The notes: a model not told the origin generated them from the sequence alone. Shown: positions 16,477-25,699, numbered from the stretch's first letter. The stretch: DNA of 64,000 bases from Candidatus Aminicenantes bacterium (GCA_026393855.1 JAPKZJ010000087.1:1-64000), one strand, 5' to 3'. Translations and numbers: made by a program.

Positions 16477-17753
16477 AGACCGCTATCGTCGTCGGGAGCG
16501 GGGCCGGAGGGGCCGCGGCCGCCCGCGAGCTTCAGGGCCGCTTTAACGTCACGATCCTCGAAGCCGGGCCCGAATTCCGGCCGTTCGGCTGGAGCCTTCG
16601 AATCCCCACGGCCGCCAAGCGGGCTCGGCTGCTCTTCGACGTCCGGGAGATCTCGCTTCTCTTTCCGGCCATGAAGATCGATCGGGCCGGGGACGGGATG
16701 ATCCACGTCCGAGGCATCGGGACGGGCGGAACGACGACATTGGCGACGGGCAACGGCCTTCGCTTGGACCACGACCTCAAGGCCTTGGGGATCGATCTGG
16801 GCCCGGAGTTCGATGACCTCGGACGGGAGGTGCCGATCACGACGGATCACCGCCGGCTCTGGCGGCGGACGACGCGGGAACTTTTCGCCGCCGCCGAAGC
16901 CATGGGCCTGGATCCCCGTCCGACGCCGAAAATGGGCCGCCATGAGCACTGCCGCAATTGCGGCCGCTGCGTCCTGGGCTGTCCGTACGGCGTCAAATGG
17001 GACAGCCGCGAATTCCTGAAGGATGCGCTGGCCAAAGGCGCGAAGCTGGAAACCGGCGCCCATGTCGAGCGTCTCGAGATGCGGGGGGGCGAAGCGGCCG
17101 GAGTCCGGGTTCGCAGGGGCCTCCGGAGCCGATTCATGCCCGCGGATGTCACGGTCCTGGCGGCGGGGGGGTTGGGAACCCCGGTCATCCTCGCCGCGTC
17201 CGGATTCCCGGGCGAACCCCGGCTTTTCGTCGACCCGGTCCTCTGCGTCGCAGCCCGCCGTCCGGGGGCGGGCCAGAACGCGGAGCTTCCGATGCCGTTC
17301 TATGCCCAGCGAGACGGCTATATGATCTCGCCCTATTTCGATCATCTCAGCTATTTTTTCAACCGGCGCTGGACCGCACCGGCCGGGGATATCCTGAGTC
17401 TGATGATCAAGCTGGCCGATCAAGGCCGGGGCTCAATCGAAAGACGGCGCCTGCGCAAAACGCTGACCCCGGAGGACCGGGCCAAGTTGGCGGAGGCGAC
17501 AGGGCTTTGCGAGGAGCTATTCGGTCGTTTGGGCATCCCCAAGAACCGCTTGTTCCTCGGCACCCTCAACGCCGGGCATCCCGGAGGGATGTATCCGCTC
17601 ACCCGGGCCGAAGCCAAAACATTCCATCACGATCGCCTGCCGGGCAACGTCTTCCTCGTCGACGCCTCACTCTTGCCCGCCGCGCTCGGCCGCCCCCCCA
17701 TCCTGACCATCCTGGCCCTGGCCAAAGCGGTAGCCCGTAAGATTCCTTCGTAA
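16473..17753 (+). CDS. GMC-family FAD oxidoreductase with ferredoxin-like cysteine motif
   Basis: A 426-residue flavoprotein starting at TTG, overlapping the previous stop (TTGA). The FAD dinucleotide fold VVGSGAGGAAAA is at 6-17, GTGGTTTL near 83 matches the first GMC signature, and the C-terminal LVDASLLPAALGRPPILTI matches the GMC end. C160, C163, C166 and C170 form C-x2-C-x2-C-x3-CP, the spacing of a [4Fe-4S] ferredoxin site, within GRHEHCRNCGRCVLGCPYG. The enzyme is shorter than secreted GMC oxidases and has no signal peptide. It probably oxidises an alcohol or a ring carbon made or modified by the upstream enzymes. Confidence 0.85.
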   Translation: MKTAIVVGSGAGGAAAARELQGRFNVTILEAGPEFRPFGWSLRIPTAAKRARLLFDVREISLLFPAMKIDRAGDGMIHVRGIGTGGTTTLATGNGLRLDHDLKALGIDLGPEFDDLGREVPITTDHRRLWRRTTRELFAAAEAMGLDPRPTPKMGRHEHCRNCGRCVLGCPYGVKWDSREFLKDALAKGAKLETGAHVERLEMRGGEAAGVRVRRGLRSRFMPADVTVLAAGGLGTPVILAASGFPGEPRLFVDPVLCVAARRPGAGQNAELPMPFYAQRDGYMISPYFDHLSYFFNRRWTAPAGDILSLMIKLADQGRGSIERRRLRKTLTPEDRAKLAEATGLCEELFGRLGIPKNRLFLGTLNAGHPGGMYPLTRAEAKTFHHDRLPGNVFLVDASLLPAALGRPPILTILALAKAVARKIPS

Positions 17754-17818
17754 GGAGCCGGGCGCCGATTCACGCCGCTCCCCCGGCCGCCCTCGCCTTG
17801 CCTCGGTCGTGAGTCGCC

Positions 17819-19237
17819 TTAAACCCGCGGCTTCGGGATCTGTTCGACAAAAACGATCCGGAACTCGGTGCCGCCGTCCCGGATCAATTCAAGAGTCCCG
17901 TCCAACTGTCCGACCAGGAGATTGACGAGCTGTAAGCCCATCGATTCCGCCGCCCGATAATCAAGGCCGGCGGGGAATCCGGCGCCGTCGTCCCGGACCG
18001 CCAGAAGCAGCCGGCCGTCCTGCAGGCGTTGAAATTTGATCATGACCTCGCCGACCCGCCCATCGGGGAAGCCATGCTTGATGGAGTTGGAGACGAGCTC
18101 GTTGACGATCAGCCCGCAGGGAATGGCATTGTTGATGTCCAGGAGGATCGCCTCCGTCTCCCGCCGCAGACTGATGCGGCGCAAATCGACGGCCAGGAAT
18201 TGGAACAAGTGGACGGCCAGGCTCTCAATGTAGTCGGCGAAATCGATCCGCGACAAGTCGCCCGATCGATAGAGCTTTTCATGGACGATGGACATCGTCC
18301 GGATCCGGCTTTGGCTCTCCTTGAGGAGCTCGGCCTGGATCGGGTCCTTGAGGCTCCGGGCCTGCAGGTTGAGCAGGCTGACCATGATCTGCATGTTGTT
18401 TTTGACCCGGTGATGGACCTCCCGCAGGAGGATCTCCTTCTCCCGCAGGGAGGCTTGGACGAGCGCTTCGGCCTTCTTGCGCGGGCTGACATCGGCCATG
18501 ATATGGACGGCGCCGGTCAAGACGCCGCTCTCATCCAGGATCGGATCGACCGCCACATACATCCAGCGGCCTTGTTCGAAGACTTCGGCCTCCTCGTGGC
18601 TCTTCGAGGCCAGCATTCTCTGGAACGGGCAGTCGGGTAAGAAGCTTTCCAGGCCATGGACCATCCGGTGGCATTTTTCCCCAATGATCTCGGCTTCGGG
18701 CTTGTTCAGAAACCGCTGATGGGCCTTGTTGCATTGGAGCATTCGCCCGTCGGCGTCGAGCAGGCAGATGGCGTCGGTGATGGCGTCGAAAGTCGATTTC
18801 CAGCGGAGGGCGGACTCGTGCAGGTCCTCGTCGGCCCGCCTCTTCTCCCGACGGTTCCGAGCTTCCGCCATCTCCCGCCGGATGGAGGGGGCCAGCCGAC
18901 CCGGCTTGTCCTTCATGATGTAATCGACGGCGCCCGCCCGCATGGCCTCGATGGCGATGTCCTCGCCGATAGTCCCCGAGACGAGAATCACGGGGATATC
19001 CAGGCCCGTCTCTTTGATCAAGGCCAAGGCTGCGGTGCCGCTGAAATGGGGCAGAGCATAGTCCGCCAGAACGATGTCCCAGGCCCGCTGCCGCAAAGCG
19101 TTCCGCAGCCCCCCGGCCTCTTCCACCCGAATCCAATCCGGGTCCAAGCCATCCGCCTTCAGCTTGCGGATGATGAGGACGGCGTCGTCCTCGGAATCCT
19201 CGACCAGTAGAATTCGGACTGAATCGGACAAAGTCAA
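17819..19237 (-). CDS. receiver-PAS-HisKA_2 hybrid sensor kinase
   Basis: A 472-residue soluble protein: an N-terminal receiver domain with phospho-acceptor D59, a PAS domain (about 142-255) containing cysteines C190 and C203, and a HisKA_2 kinase with the phospho-histidine region EVHHRVKNNMQ near 275 and NELVSNSIKHGF and DDGAGF ATP-binding motifs. The ORF opens with TTG at 19237 overlapping the upstream stop; a second TTG two codons on has better spacing to AAGAAGG. Third gene of a kinase-receiver-kinase operon, so phosphate may pass along the three proteins. Its kinase half closely resembles that of the protein at 46066. Confidence 0.9.
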   Translation of the reverse strand: MTLSDSVRILLVEDSEDDAVLIIRKLKADGLDPDWIRVEEAGGLRNALRQRAWDIVLADYALPHFSGTAALALIKETGLDIPVILVSGTIGEDIAIEAMRAGAVDYIMKDKPGRLAPSIRREMAEARNRREKRRADEDLHESALRWKSTFDAITDAICLLDADGRMLQCNKAHQRFLNKPEAEIIGEKCHRMVHGLESFLPDCPFQRMLASKSHEEAEVFEQGRWMYVAVDPILDESGVLTGAVHIMADVSPRKKAEALVQASLREKEILLREVHHRVKNNMQIMVSLLNLQARSLKDPIQAELLKESQSRIRTMSIVHEKLYRSGDLSRIDFADYIESLAVHLFQFLAVDLRRISLRRETEAILLDINNAIPCGLIVNELVSNSIKHGFPDGRVGEVMIKFQRLQDGRLLLAVRDDGAGFPAGLDYRAAESMGLQLVNLLVGQLDGTLELIRDGGTEFRIVFVEQIPKPRV

Positions 19238-19677
19238 CCTTCTTTCAGCGGCGGCGATTCGTTCAAGAGCAGCCAGTACAGCCCCAGATGCTTGATGGCT
19301 TCGTTGAACTGGTCGAAGTCCACGGGCTTGCGGACATAGCTGTTGGCGCCCAGCTTGTACCCGTTTAAAATGTCGCGCTCCTCCTTGGACGAGGTCAGGA
19401 TGACCACGGGCAGGAGCTTGGTCCGCTCCTCGGCCCGCAGGCGTTTGAGGACCTCCAATCCGTCCACCTTGGGTAGCTTGATGTCGAGGAGGACGACGAC
19501 GGGCAAGGTCGGAAGAGCCTCGCCCTCGGCCCCTGAGCCGAACAAGTGGGCCAGCGCCTCAACCCCGTCATTCACGACCACGACCTGGTTCGTGATGTTG
19601 TTTTTCTTGAGCGATCGCAGCGTCAAGACCACGTCGTCCGGGTTGTCCTCGACCAACAAGATGCTTTTTTCACTCAT
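19234..19677 (-). CDS. Rcp1-like single-domain response regulator
   Basis: A 147-residue receiver domain with acidic pocket ED at 10-11, phospho-acceptor D65 (LLDIKLPKVDG), the conserved T/S and K (ILTSSKE; VRKPVD) and a C-terminal helix FNEAIKHLGLYWLLLNE typical of phytochrome-partner regulators. No output domain. The start at 19677 lies 8 bases inside the preceding kinase gene, and its end overlaps the next gene, so the three are tightly coupled. It most likely shuttles phosphate between the two kinases. Confidence 0.93.
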   Translation of the reverse strand: MSEKSILLVEDNPDDVVLTLRSLKKNNITNQVVVVNDGVEALAHLFGSGAEGEALPTLPVVVLLDIKLPKVDGLEVLKRLRAEERTKLLPVVILTSSKEERDILNGYKLGANSYVRKPVDFDQFNEAIKHLGLYWLLLNESPPLKEG

Positions 19678-21850
19678 GGCGCCTCTCTTTTCCGATATCG
19701 AGGGTGAAATAGAAAACGGCCCCCTGATCGACAACCCCTTCGGCCCAGACCCGGCCGCCATGGCGGCGGACGATCCGCTGGACCGTAGCCAGGCCGACTC
19801 CTGTGCCGGGGAATTCGTCCTTTGCGTGCAGGCGCTGGAAGGGGGCGAACAGCTTCCCGGCATAAGCCATGTCGAATCCGACGCCGTTGTCGCGGACGAA
19901 AAAAGCGGTCGTCCCCTCGACGGCCTCGGACCCGAACTCTATCCGGGCGTCGGAACGCTTTGAGGTGAACTTCCAGGCATTCTCGATCAGGTTCTCCAGT
20001 GCCGCCTGCAGGAGGCGCACGTCGCCGCGGGCGGTCAGGCCGGGGGCGATAACGACGTCAACCGTCCGCTGAGGCCAGGCCCCAGCCAGCGCAGCGGCCG
20101 CCGACTCCGCCAGCCGGCTTAAGTCGACGTCCTCGACGCGCAGATCGGCTTTGGTCACCCGAGCCAGATTGAGCATGTCGTCGATGAGATTCCCCATGGC
20201 TTGGACATTGGCCCGGATCCGGCGCAGAAAGACGCGGCCTTCCTCGTTCAAGCTCCGATCCTGTTCCTCCAGGACGGCCTGGCTGAAGCCGTCAATGATT
20301 CGAAGCGGCGCCCGCAAGTCGTGGGAGACGGAGTAGCTGAAGGCCTCGAGCTCCGCGTTGGCCGCTTCGAGCTGAGCCGTCCGCTCGGTGACCCGCCGTT
20401 CCAGGTCGGCGTTGAGCCGCCGGACCGCTTCCTCAACGCTTTTCCTAGCCGTGATGTCGCGGGAGACAACCACGACCCCCACGATATCGCCGGCCTCGCT
20501 CCGGATGGGATTGTGGGTGACCTGGAAATAGCGCCGGAAGAGCTCATCATCGCCCGAGAACGATTCGTCGGTAATGCTCTCGCCCCGCAAGACGCGCTCC
20601 AGATTGGCCCGGGCCGCTTTCCGGTCTTCGGCCACGGTCATGGCGTCGTAGAACCACATCCCCGGCCGGATGTCCTTTCCATAGAGGGCCTTCATGGCCG
20701 CGGCATGGCCGCTGTTGAAGCTGGTGTAGCGAAAGTCACGGTCCAGCGAAAAAATCAGGGCTTCCGTGCTTTCTTGGACGCCCCGCAGGACCTCGTTCCT
20801 TTTTTGGATCTCGGCTTCCGCTCGGCGGTGGTACTCGGCCCGCTCGCGCCGTTCGAGCCAACTCAAGCCCAGCCCCGCCGCGGCGATCAGGACCAGGCAG
20901 AGGCTGGCCATGAGGAATCCCTCCCGGCGGAGAGGGGCCCTGATCTCGGCCAGATCGACTTTGGCGATCAGGAACCAAGGCGAATCCGGAATTCTTCGGA
21001 TCGCGGACAGAACCGGGACGCCCCGGTAGTCCATTCCCTCCACCTCGCCTTCGGTGCCCCGAACGGCCATGGCCGCGGGCAGATTAACGTCTCCGCCCGA
21101 CATCCGCAGGTGCAAAGCCGTGTTCCGGCGATGCCGCAGCTCGTTGAGGTAGAGAACGTCTTGGCCTTCGCGCCGGACGAGAAGCGTTTCCGCCGAGCGG
21201 CTGGGCGTCGGCCAAGTCTGAATCAGGGGGTAAAGAAAGTCGGCGGGATCGGAGCGCAGCACGATCGTCCCGACGGCCGGGCCCGTTGGAGAGGGCGGAG
21301 AGAGGGGGACGAAAACGTCGATGTGAACGGCCCCATCGGAGGCCGCTTCCTCCAAGTCTCCAAGGGCGGCGATCCCCGTCTTTCCAATGGCTTGGGCTCG
21401 GCGCAAGGCTTGTTCGCCCGGCGGCTCATCCGGCCTCCCGCCCCGCCGGATCAGAACCCGGCCGTCGGGATCCAGAAGCCAAGCCGATCGATATCGATAC
21501 ACATCGCAAAGCTTCGATAGAAAAGTCCCGAGCTCGCTCGCTAAACCGGTCAAACGCGGATTGGCAATGAAGCGAGCCGCCTGGGCGGCGAGGAAGGGAT
21601 TGCCGGAAAGGGCGACGGCGTCGCCCAGCCTTTCGTACCGCCACATTTCGATTTCGTGAGACTTCAAGGCGGCAATGGCGGCCAAATCGCGCTTATAGCC
21701 GGCCTCGAGACGATGCTTCTGGCCCTGGAAGAAGTATATGCCCGCCGCCGCGATCCCAGCCGCCAGGAGCAGAAAGGCGAAGAAAAACCCCCCGAAAAAG
21801 CCCGCGGCTCCCCCGGGTTTCGACTTTCCGGAAAACGTGCGCTTTATCAT
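19670..21850 (-). CDS. membrane sensor histidine kinase with periplasmic domain and PAS
   Basis: A 726-residue kinase. Transmembrane helices lie near 17-40 and 313-333 and flank a periplasmic sensor of about 270 residues that looks like a double-Cache fold. A PAS domain (about 350-470, ending VVSRDITARK) and a coiled coil follow. The phospho-histidine is H510 in FSYSVSHDLRAPLR, the phytochrome/bathy-type HisKA motif, with ATP-binding motifs NLIENAWKF, DNGVGF and GTGVGLATV. First in the operon, with a good promoter at 21934-21962. The signal is unknown. Confidence 0.93.
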   Translation of the reverse strand: MIKRTFSGKSKPGGAAGFFGGFFFAFLLLAAGIAAAGIYFFQGQKHRLEAGYKRDLAAIAALKSHEIEMWRYERLGDAVALSGNPFLAAQAARFIANPRLTGLASELGTFLSKLCDVYRYRSAWLLDPDGRVLIRRGGRPDEPPGEQALRRAQAIGKTGIAALGDLEEAASDGAVHIDVFVPLSPPSPTGPAVGTIVLRSDPADFLYPLIQTWPTPSRSAETLLVRREGQDVLYLNELRHRRNTALHLRMSGGDVNLPAAMAVRGTEGEVEGMDYRGVPVLSAIRRIPDSPWFLIAKVDLAEIRAPLRREGFLMASLCLVLIAAAGLGLSWLERRERAEYHRRAEAEIQKRNEVLRGVQESTEALIFSLDRDFRYTSFNSGHAAAMKALYGKDIRPGMWFYDAMTVAEDRKAARANLERVLRGESITDESFSGDDELFRRYFQVTHNPIRSEAGDIVGVVVVSRDITARKSVEEAVRRLNADLERRVTERTAQLEAANAELEAFSYSVSHDLRAPLRIIDGFSQAVLEEQDRSLNEEGRVFLRRIRANVQAMGNLIDDMLNLARVTKADLRVEDVDLSRLAESAAAALAGAWPQRTVDVVIAPGLTARGDVRLLQAALENLIENAWKFTSKRSDARIEFGSEAVEGTTAFFVRDNGVGFDMAYAGKLFAPFQRLHAKDEFPGTGVGLATVQRIVRRHGGRVWAEGVVDQGAVFYFTLDIGKERRHE

Positions 21851-21933
21851 CTATCCGGTCTCGAACCGATCCGTTGGAGAGACGGCGCGAGAAGTCGGAA
21901 ACCTTGAAGCGGACATCACAAGTTGACGCGTGG

Positions 21934-21962
21934 AGTATAATCCGGCCCCGGGACCGAGTCAA
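21934..21962 (-). promoter_or_regulatory. promoter of the kinase/regulator operon
   Basis: On the minus strand TTGACT (21962-21957), a 17-base spacer and TATACT (21939-21934), about 85 bases upstream of the first kinase gene. Confidence 0.65.
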
Positions 21963-22002
21963 TCCGCCCCTGGGGCAGAGAGCCGGAGGCCCGGAGCCGA
22001 TT

Positions 22003-24297
22003 CTATCGCACGACGATCTCGTCGACGAAGACCCAGGACGCGCCCCCGGCCGAAGGGTGCCAGCTCGGATTGGCCTTGGTTCCCTCGACCCGGAACCGGA
22101 TGAACCGGACGCCGGCCAAGTCCACGATCCATTCGAAATTCCGGATCAAGGCCTCGCTCCGTTGGTCGCCGTCGATCTCCGTGACGCCGATCGGCCGCCA
22201 TTCGGCCCCGTCCGCGGACGCCTCGCAAGTCACCCGGCGGGGATGGAAGATCCAGCTTTTCGGGTCGTAGAGTGTGCTCAAGGCGATGGAACGGACCCGG
22301 CGCACCTCGCCCAAGTCCAGACGGAGGCTGAAATCGGCCGCCTCCCAGCCCAGCCAATGAACTTTATAATCGCCCGCCCCCCGCACCCCGTTGGTGAGCA
22401 AAGCCAGGTCGCCGCGGCCGTATTTGGCCGCCGGGGCCGGATCGGCCTCGACCTTGCGGCGAAAAGCCAGGTTGCCCTCGACTTGGACGTCGATGAACCG
22501 GCGGACGGCGTCGTAATAGGCCTTGGGGGCCAGGCCCGACTCGTTGAGGCTGCGCACCCCGGCATCTAGGCAGGCGGTGAAGAAGGCGTCTAAAAGGCGG
22601 CCCTTCTCCGGCCGCGGCTCGAACCGGCCCTGGTCCTCGGCATAGAATCCGCGCGGGCCGAACATGTCGGCCTTGCCGATCTCGAGCTCGGCGTATTGGA
22701 GCGGGAGCCGGGCGGCACGGACGCGGCGGAGGCGCTCGGGATCTGCAGCGACGGCCTTCTCGGCCAGGTCGAAGACGGCGTCGTAGACGGCGACCCTCTC
22801 GGCCGAGAGAAAGCCTTCGGCGTGGGCGTTGGGCGGCTCATAGATGTCGAGCTTGGCGCCCGAGACGGCCAGGGCCTCCCGATAGGAATCGATGATGTGG
22901 CGGATGAAAGGCGCCGCGGTCCCGTAATACCCGGCCAGAAAATCGTTGATCGCCGCGTCGACGTCCAGGTCGGGGTTCCAGAGGAGCTTCGCCAGGATCC
23001 AACCCTTGAGCTCCGAAAACTCGTGCCCCGGCGAGGTGTTGGTCTGCTGAAAGTGCTGCCGGGCGCCGTTGCGGGCAAAGAAGCGCAGATTGGGCTGCAG
23101 GACGTGGAGGTTGGGAAAGGGCGAGACTTGGTGGGCGAAATCGACGGTGTAATCCCAGAGATAGAGATTCTTCGTCAACCGGCTCCAATCTTCTATGTCG
23201 CGGACGAAGGAGGCGCTGGAGGGATCCTCGGCGATCGGCAGGCTGCGATTAAGCTCGATCGTGCAGAGCATGATCTGGACGTTGGCCGCCGGCTTCGTCA
23301 CCCTGGGCGCGGGCCGGGAGAACTGATAAGCCAGAGTCGAGATGATCTTGTCCGGGAAGCGGGCCGCCAGGCGGTTGACGAGCCTCAGGATCGGGCCGGC
23401 CGGCGTCCCCTCTTCGGCGATGATTTTCAGGCAGTCCGGGCACCGGCAGTAGGAAGAATTGTCGTTCTGGCTGACCGACCAGACCTTCTGGTCGGGTTGG
23501 GCGGCCATCTCCTTCGCCAGCCGATCCGCCAGAAGGTCGAAGACTTCGGGCCGCGAGGGGCAGAGCTGGTCGATAATGCGCTTGCCGTTCATCAGGGCGT
23601 AATAGTCGGGATGATCGGCGAAGAACTCGGCCCAAGGCAGAAGCCGGTTGAAGGTGTGGACATAATAGCCCTTGGCGAACATCTCCTCGGTTCCGTCCAG
23701 CCGCAGCCAGTCCCTATAGTCTGGGTCTTGGACAAAGTCGCCGTTGACGCAGCGAAAATCGTTGGCCGGATTGTCCAGATCGAAGACGCGCCCCAAGGCC
23801 AGCGACGCGGAAACGGGGAAAAAGTCGGCCGTCGGGCTGTATTTGCGGCAGCCGAAATATTTTTCCAGAAGATGAACGACGCCGTAGATCGAGCCCTTGC
23901 CGCCGCCCGAGAGGATGTAAACGGCCCGGTTGGAGACGACATCGAGGTATCCTCCGGGTTTCAGCCTGGCGGCGGCCGGACGGAAGGAATCGGGATAGAC
24001 GCCCAGCCCGTACCCGATCCATATCTCGCCGTCCGGGACGGGCTTGGCCTTGTCGACGATCGGAAGCTCCGCCCCCGTCATCCGGCGCACGGACTCCCGC
24101 AGGATCTCCGCCGCCCGCCGATCCGCGGCCGAGGCGCCCGGCGGCAGGGCGATGACACAAGCGGGGCGGCCGTCCCGGACCAGAGCGAATCCCGGGACCG
24201 CGGCTTGGCCGCGCGGCCCGCCCGCGAAAAGGCCGGAGGCGGCAAACGCGAAAGCGATGAGGGCGAAAACCGAGCGGGCTCCGGATCGAAGCATCAT
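22003..24297 (-). CDS. secreted DUF4838 glycan-related protein
   Basis: A 764-residue exported protein. Signal peptide 1-25. Residues about 35-170 resemble the alpha-glucuronidase/GH20-like N-terminal domain (RRAAEILRESVRRMTGAELPI, IWIGYG, GSIYGVVHLLEKYFGCR). DUF4838 spans about 215-480, with SVSQNDNSSYCRCPDC and LWDYTVDF motifs, and the last ~140 residues look like an F5/8-type-C carbohydrate-binding beta sandwich. These proteins are usually found in polysaccharide-degrading gene sets, but the reaction is not established. AGGAGAAG precedes the start and a good promoter lies at 24334-24361. Confidence 0.85.
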   Translation of the reverse strand: MMLRSGARSVFALIAFAFAASGLFAGGPRGQAAVPGFALVRDGRPACVIALPPGASAADRRAAEILRESVRRMTGAELPIVDKAKPVPDGEIWIGYGLGVYPDSFRPAAARLKPGGYLDVVSNRAVYILSGGGKGSIYGVVHLLEKYFGCRKYSPTADFFPVSASLALGRVFDLDNPANDFRCVNGDFVQDPDYRDWLRLDGTEEMFAKGYYVHTFNRLLPWAEFFADHPDYYALMNGKRIIDQLCPSRPEVFDLLADRLAKEMAAQPDQKVWSVSQNDNSSYCRCPDCLKIIAEEGTPAGPILRLVNRLAARFPDKIISTLAYQFSRPAPRVTKPAANVQIMLCTIELNRSLPIAEDPSSASFVRDIEDWSRLTKNLYLWDYTVDFAHQVSPFPNLHVLQPNLRFFARNGARQHFQQTNTSPGHEFSELKGWILAKLLWNPDLDVDAAINDFLAGYYGTAAPFIRHIIDSYREALAVSGAKLDIYEPPNAHAEGFLSAERVAVYDAVFDLAEKAVAADPERLRRVRAARLPLQYAELEIGKADMFGPRGFYAEDQGRFEPRPEKGRLLDAFFTACLDAGVRSLNESGLAPKAYYDAVRRFIDVQVEGNLAFRRKVEADPAPAAKYGRGDLALLTNGVRGAGDYKVHWLGWEAADFSLRLDLGEVRRVRSIALSTLYDPKSWIFHPRRVTCEASADGAEWRPIGVTEIDGDQRSEALIRNFEWIVDLAGVRFIRFRVEGTKANPSWHPSAGGASWVFVDEIVVR

Positions 24298-24333
24298 GGG
24301 CCTTCTTCTCCTGGACTGGGAGGGCTGACTCTA

Positions 24334-24361
24334 TTTATACGATGATGCCGGCCGGCGTCAA
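24334..24361 (-). promoter_or_regulatory. promoter of the DUF4838 gene
   Basis: On the minus strand TTGACG (24361-24356), a 16-base spacer and TATAAA (24339-24334), 37 bases before the gene. It is back to back with the promoter of the MFS gene. Confidence 0.6.
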
Positions 24362-24380
24362 TCGCCATCCGGGCCTTCCG

Positions 24381-24409
24381 TTGACTCCCCCGGGCCCCTC
24401 CGCTATGAT
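24381..24409 (+). promoter_or_regulatory. promoter of the MFS transporter gene
   Basis: TTGACT (24381-24386), a 17-base spacer and TATGAT (24404-24409). The -10 box ends 9 bases before the ATG at 24419, leaving room for only a few untranslated bases; no ribosome binding site is visible. Confidence 0.6.
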
Positions 24410-24418
24410 CGTTCGCCC

Positions 24419-25678
24419 ATGGGCGTCTCTCGGCGAAACGGCGCGAATCGGGGCTGGACCGTCGTCGCGGCCGGCCTGGGGCTCAACCTGGCCATGGGCG
24501 TGCTGTTCGCCTGGAGCCTGATCGGCCGCGCCTTGGCCGAACCCGTCTCGGGCGGCGGCTTCGGTTGGTCGCGGACGGCCGCCACCCTGCCTTACACCAT
24601 GGCCATCGCCTGCTTCGCCTTGGTCATGGTTCCGGCCGGCCGCTGGCAGGATCGCTTCGGTCCGCGCCGCGTCGCCACGGCCGGGGCGGCTCTCTGCGGG
24701 GCGGGCCTCCTCGTCGCCGGCCTGGGCCGTCCGGATGCGCCGGCGGCGATCCTCCTGGGATTCGGCGTTCTGTCCGGCGCGGGCATCGGCCTCGGCTACG
24801 CTTCCGCCACTCCGGCCGCCGTCAAGTGGTTCGGACCCGAACGAAAGGGACTGATCACCGGGATCGTCGTGTCCGGCTTCGGGCTGGCTCCGGTCTATCT
24901 GGCGCCCCTCACCGAATTCCTGCTGGCCGGGCGCGGCATCGCCGGCGCCTTCCGCGCCCTGGGGATTCTCTTTCTGGCGATCGGCGGAATCTCCGCCCGC
25001 TTCCTGGTCAATCCGCCTGCAGCCCGGATGCCCGTCCCTGCGTCCCCCCTTCACCCGTCCGCGGGCGGTCTCCCCGCCGAGGCCGACGGCACCTGGCGAC
25101 AGATGATCCGGACGCCCCGCTTCGCCTCCCTCTATCTCCAATTCGTCGCCGCCGCAACCGCGGGACTGATGATCATCGGGCATGCGGCCCGCATAGTCGC
25201 CGTCCAATCGTCAGGGACGATCCCGGCCGGCTTTCTTTTCGTCGGCTGGCTGGCTCTCTTCAACGCCGGAGGGCGGGTCGTCGGGGGATTTCTATCGGAC
25301 CGGCTGGGCCGGTATCGGACCACGGTCGCCGTCTTTATGGCTCAGGCGGCCGTCCTGTTCTTTTTCGACCGCTTCACCACCGGGCCGGGACTTGGCCTGG
25401 GGATCGCGCTGGCGGGCTTCAACTACGGGGCCTGCCTCTCGCTCTTCCCGGCGACGGCCTCCGATCGCTGGGGGACGAAAAACCTGGGCGCCAACTACGG
25501 AATCCTTTTCACCGCCTGGGGCATCGGCGGCGTCATCGGCCCGCTCCTGGCCGGCCGCATCGCCGACGCCGCCGGGAGCTACGGGCCCGCCTTCCGGGCG
25601 GCCGGGACGATGATGCTCGTGGCCGCTCTTTTGGCGGCCGGGACTCGGTTCCCGCGGCCGCTCCGGCTGAAGGAATAG
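24419..25678 (+). CDS. MFS transporter, oxalate/formate antiporter-like
   Basis: A 419-residue twelve-helix major facilitator. The MFS loop motif is seen as GRWQDRFGPRR near 73 and again as GFLSDRLGRYR near 288, with a cytoplasmic linker near 200-235. ATPAAVKWFGPERKGLITG and NYGILFTAWGIGGVIGPLLAGRI are characteristic of the OFA subfamily, which exchanges small carboxylates. No decarboxylase is adjacent, so the substrate is not known. Confidence 0.85.
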   Translation: MGVSRRNGANRGWTVVAAGLGLNLAMGVLFAWSLIGRALAEPVSGGGFGWSRTAATLPYTMAIACFALVMVPAGRWQDRFGPRRVATAGAALCGAGLLVAGLGRPDAPAAILLGFGVLSGAGIGLGYASATPAAVKWFGPERKGLITGIVVSGFGLAPVYLAPLTEFLLAGRGIAGAFRALGILFLAIGGISARFLVNPPAARMPVPASPLHPSAGGLPAEADGTWRQMIRTPRFASLYLQFVAAATAGLMIIGHAARIVAVQSSGTIPAGFLFVGWLALFNAGGRVVGGFLSDRLGRYRTTVAVFMAQAAVLFFFDRFTTGPGLGLGIALAGFNYGACLSLFPATASDRWGTKNLGANYGILFTAWGIGGVIGPLLAGRIADAAGSYGPAFRAAGTMMLVAALLAAGTRFPRPLRLKE

Positions 25679-25699
25679 GGAGCGTTTCCCGGCCGCGCT

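Noticed and set aside
21851-21905. tRNA-like T-loop (GGTTCGAGACC on the minus strand)
   Set aside because: No acceptor, D or anticodon stem can be formed around it; chance match upstream of the kinase gene.
22696-24345. 549-codon plus-strand frame opposite the DUF4838 gene
   Set aside because: Antisense shadow of a GC-rich gene; composition (Arg, Gly, Asp, Val) and lack of motifs are typical of such frames.
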